DNA of 49,305 nucleotides from a virus: the IMG/VR virus record IMGVR_UViG_3300025120_000094, positions 1-49,305 of that record; one strand, written 5' to 3'. The notes under the pieces were generated by a model. It was given only the letters and a program-made list of their open reading frames with translations. It had not been told where the DNA came from and ran no database searches. Position numbers and translations under genes: made by a program. Shown one piece after another: positions 47,884 through 49,305 of this stretch (positions are counted from its first letter, which is position 1; every line of letters begins with the position of its first letter).

Positions 47884-49305
47884 AAAGACTTAAATTCAAA
47901 AAACCATTCAATGGAATGGATAACGCAAAGAAACTTATTCCAGAATCTTATAAGGTTGATGGTAATGAGTTCGAAATTACTGATGGTAATGAAACTTACA
48001 GAGTTAAGTGGTCGTCATTAATTAATGAAGGTATTGTATTAACATCTTCTAATAAAGCTCGAATCAATGAAGATATGAGCAAGATTAAGCATCTTATGGG
48101 ATTTAAATCTCAAGAAACTCTTGGTACCGTTAAGGGTGCCGAAAGACTTAATGAGAACAAGAAGTTTGGTAATATTCTTAACAAGACAAAGAGGTTATTG
48201 AATGAAAATTTAGATAACCCTGACTACTATAAGGAACTTGAATTTGAGAGAAACCGAGAAAGAGCAGAATTGAAGAACACTATAAATCACGAAGGTATTA
48301 CAATTCACATCCTACCTAATGGGCAATTTAAAATAGTGGATAAGAATTTTGATAAATCTAGGGTTTTTAACGACCTAGATTCTGCACAACAACATGCTGA
48401 ATATATGGCATTTGGTGAGTATGATTCTGACATGATGGATAATCGTCACTTCGATAGTGATTCAGGTCAAGGATGGGGAGACCCAACTATGTATGAAGGA
48501 ATGGGTGGTTCTAACAAAGGTAAGAGCAGAACTGACAAGACTGAAGTGTTAAAGAAAAAGTCTAAGAAAGGTAGAAGAGAAGCTGACAAGGAGGCTACAA
48601 AGGATACCAATGAAAAGGAGTTAACACCTGCCCAAAAATCAGAAATTGATGTAAACAATGATGGTAAAATTGACGCTAAAGATTTTAAAGCTCTTAGACA
48701 TATAAAAGAAGAAGACTTAGGAACCTCTGACACTAACAACTCAGAAGAAGGTGCTGGAGAAGATACACTTTCAAAAACAGAAATAGCAAAAACTCTTAAG
48801 AAATTTGCAAGCACAATTAATCAAGCAAGTTTCGATTTGAAAGAAAGGGATTTAGTTACTAAATTACTAAAAGTAATAATTAAATTAGCTGAAAAAGATA
48901 AATCAGTTGACGCAGGGGTAAAGAAAAAGTTTGAAATTTTCATCAAAGAATTAGGAATCATAAATGAAAGTAAAAACTTAAGAGAACAAGAAGAAACTTA
49001 CGATTTTTCTAATACAACAGACCCTGATTTCGTTGGTCATGTAGAAGAGTATGTGTTAGTAGGACCAAGTGGTGAAGTAATTAAAAACTTAGGTAAGATG
49101 AACGGTGAACAAGCTGATTTATTAGTACCAGAAGAATTAAGAGAAAAAGGTTATATCGCTACACCAGAAAGTGTTGTACCTGACCCATACGATAATGCTG
49201 AAGACCTAAACTATGGTGTGTATGAAGCTTATGAAGATAGATTTGACGAAGTATTCGGGGGCATTTATGAAGAAGAAGACTTAAATGAAGTTGTTTCATT
49301 TGAGG
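47880..49305 (+). CDS. MKRL-domain protein with EF-hand/dockerin-like loop (3' partial)
   Basis: The ATG at 47880 overlaps the previous TGA (ATGA), and the frame stays open to the window edge (about 475 codons). The first ~115 residues (MKRLKFKKPFNGMDNAKKLI, LGTVKGAERLNEN) are the paralog of residues 193-305 of the 611-aa protein. A basic, low-complexity region (~215-245) follows. A single calcium-binding loop, DVNNDGKIDAKDF at residues 257-269, has D257, N259, D261, G262, I264 and D268 as in EF-hand or dockerin loops. The last part is acidic. Function is unknown; the calcium-binding loop suggests structural stabilisation or docking. Confidence 0.72.
   Translation, partial: MKRLKFKKPFNGMDNAKKLIPESYKVDGNEFEITDGNETYRVKWSSLINEGIVLTSSNKARINEDMSKIKHLMGFKSQETLGTVKGAERLNENKKFGNILNKTKRLLNENLDNPDYYKELEFERNRERAELKNTINHEGITIHILPNGQFKIVDKNFDKSRVFNDLDSAQQHAEYMAFGEYDSDMMDNRHFDSDSGQGWGDPTMYEGMGGSNKGKSRTDKTEVLKKKSKKGRREADKEATKDTNEKELTPAQKSEIDVNNDGKIDAKDFKALRHIKEEDLGTSDTNNSEEGAGEDTLSKTEIAKTLKKFASTINQASFDLKERDLVTKLLKVIIKLAEKDKSVDAGVKKKFEIFIKELGIINESKNLREQEETYDFSNTTDPDFVGHVEEYVLVGPSGEVIKNLGKMNGEQADLLVPEELREKGYIATPESVVPDPYDNAEDLNYGVYEAYEDRFDEVFGGIYEEEDLNEVVSFE

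Overview
The window is part of a large, AT-rich, tailed (myovirus-type, distantly T4-like) phage genome whose host is most likely a member of the Bacteroidota. Support for the phage: adjacent gp25- and gp6-like baseplate genes, a long run of tail and adhesin genes, a gp47/gp46-like (SbcD/SbcC) recombination nuclease, a primase, a RuvC-like resolvase, the end of a ribonucleotide reductase gene and a probable lysis cassette. Support for the host: promoters matching the Bacteroidota -7 element TAnnTTTG, little Shine-Dalgarno signal before start codons, SprB-like adhesin repeats, and a phage sigma factor of the short Bacteroidota RpoD type. TAG, TAA and TGA all appear to work as stops. I saw no tRNA or rRNA gene.

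Layout. 1-489: 3' end of nrdA and its terminator. 490-2783: a self-contained transcription unit with its own promoter and terminator. It holds a 431-aa TnpB/Cas12f-like RuvC nuclease, a structured RNA overlapping its stop codon, and a CRISPR array of eleven 35-bp repeats, with no adaptation genes. 2814-30067: co-directional structural genes (gp25, gp6, giant baseplate and fibre proteins with SprB-like, PA14-like and Gly-rich repeat modules, then two tandem tail-collar-like paralogs). 30116-38141: DNA metabolism (RuvC-like resolvase, primase, an isolated reverse-strand gene, a PD-(D/E)XK nuclease split by an intein, gp47-like, a coiled-coil protein, gp46-like). 38181-39688: an unknown gene and the sigma factor. 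39709-42686: membrane protein, amidase-like endolysin, acidic protein and two overlapping spanin-like proteins. 42688-49305: small and large Lys/Glu-rich proteins that may be virion or internal head proteins; the last runs off the window.

The most interesting element is the 490-2783 cassette: a TnpB-sized effector with an intact D-E-D RuvC site and zinc ribbon, an omega-RNA/tracrRNA-like folded segment, and a real repeat-spacer array, all inside a phage. It looks like a minimal phage-borne type V system, or an intermediate between transposon TnpB and Cas12. Second is the intein in the nuclease at 32452-34389, which sits inside the catalytic D-x-K motif and carries the W-C-T signature of class 3 inteins with Gly at position 1. 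Two recurrent promoter-like motifs (TTG-N20-TATATTTR and ATATTTATAATAAAGAA) mark different genes and suggest at least two transcription programmes, possibly linked to the phage sigma factor.
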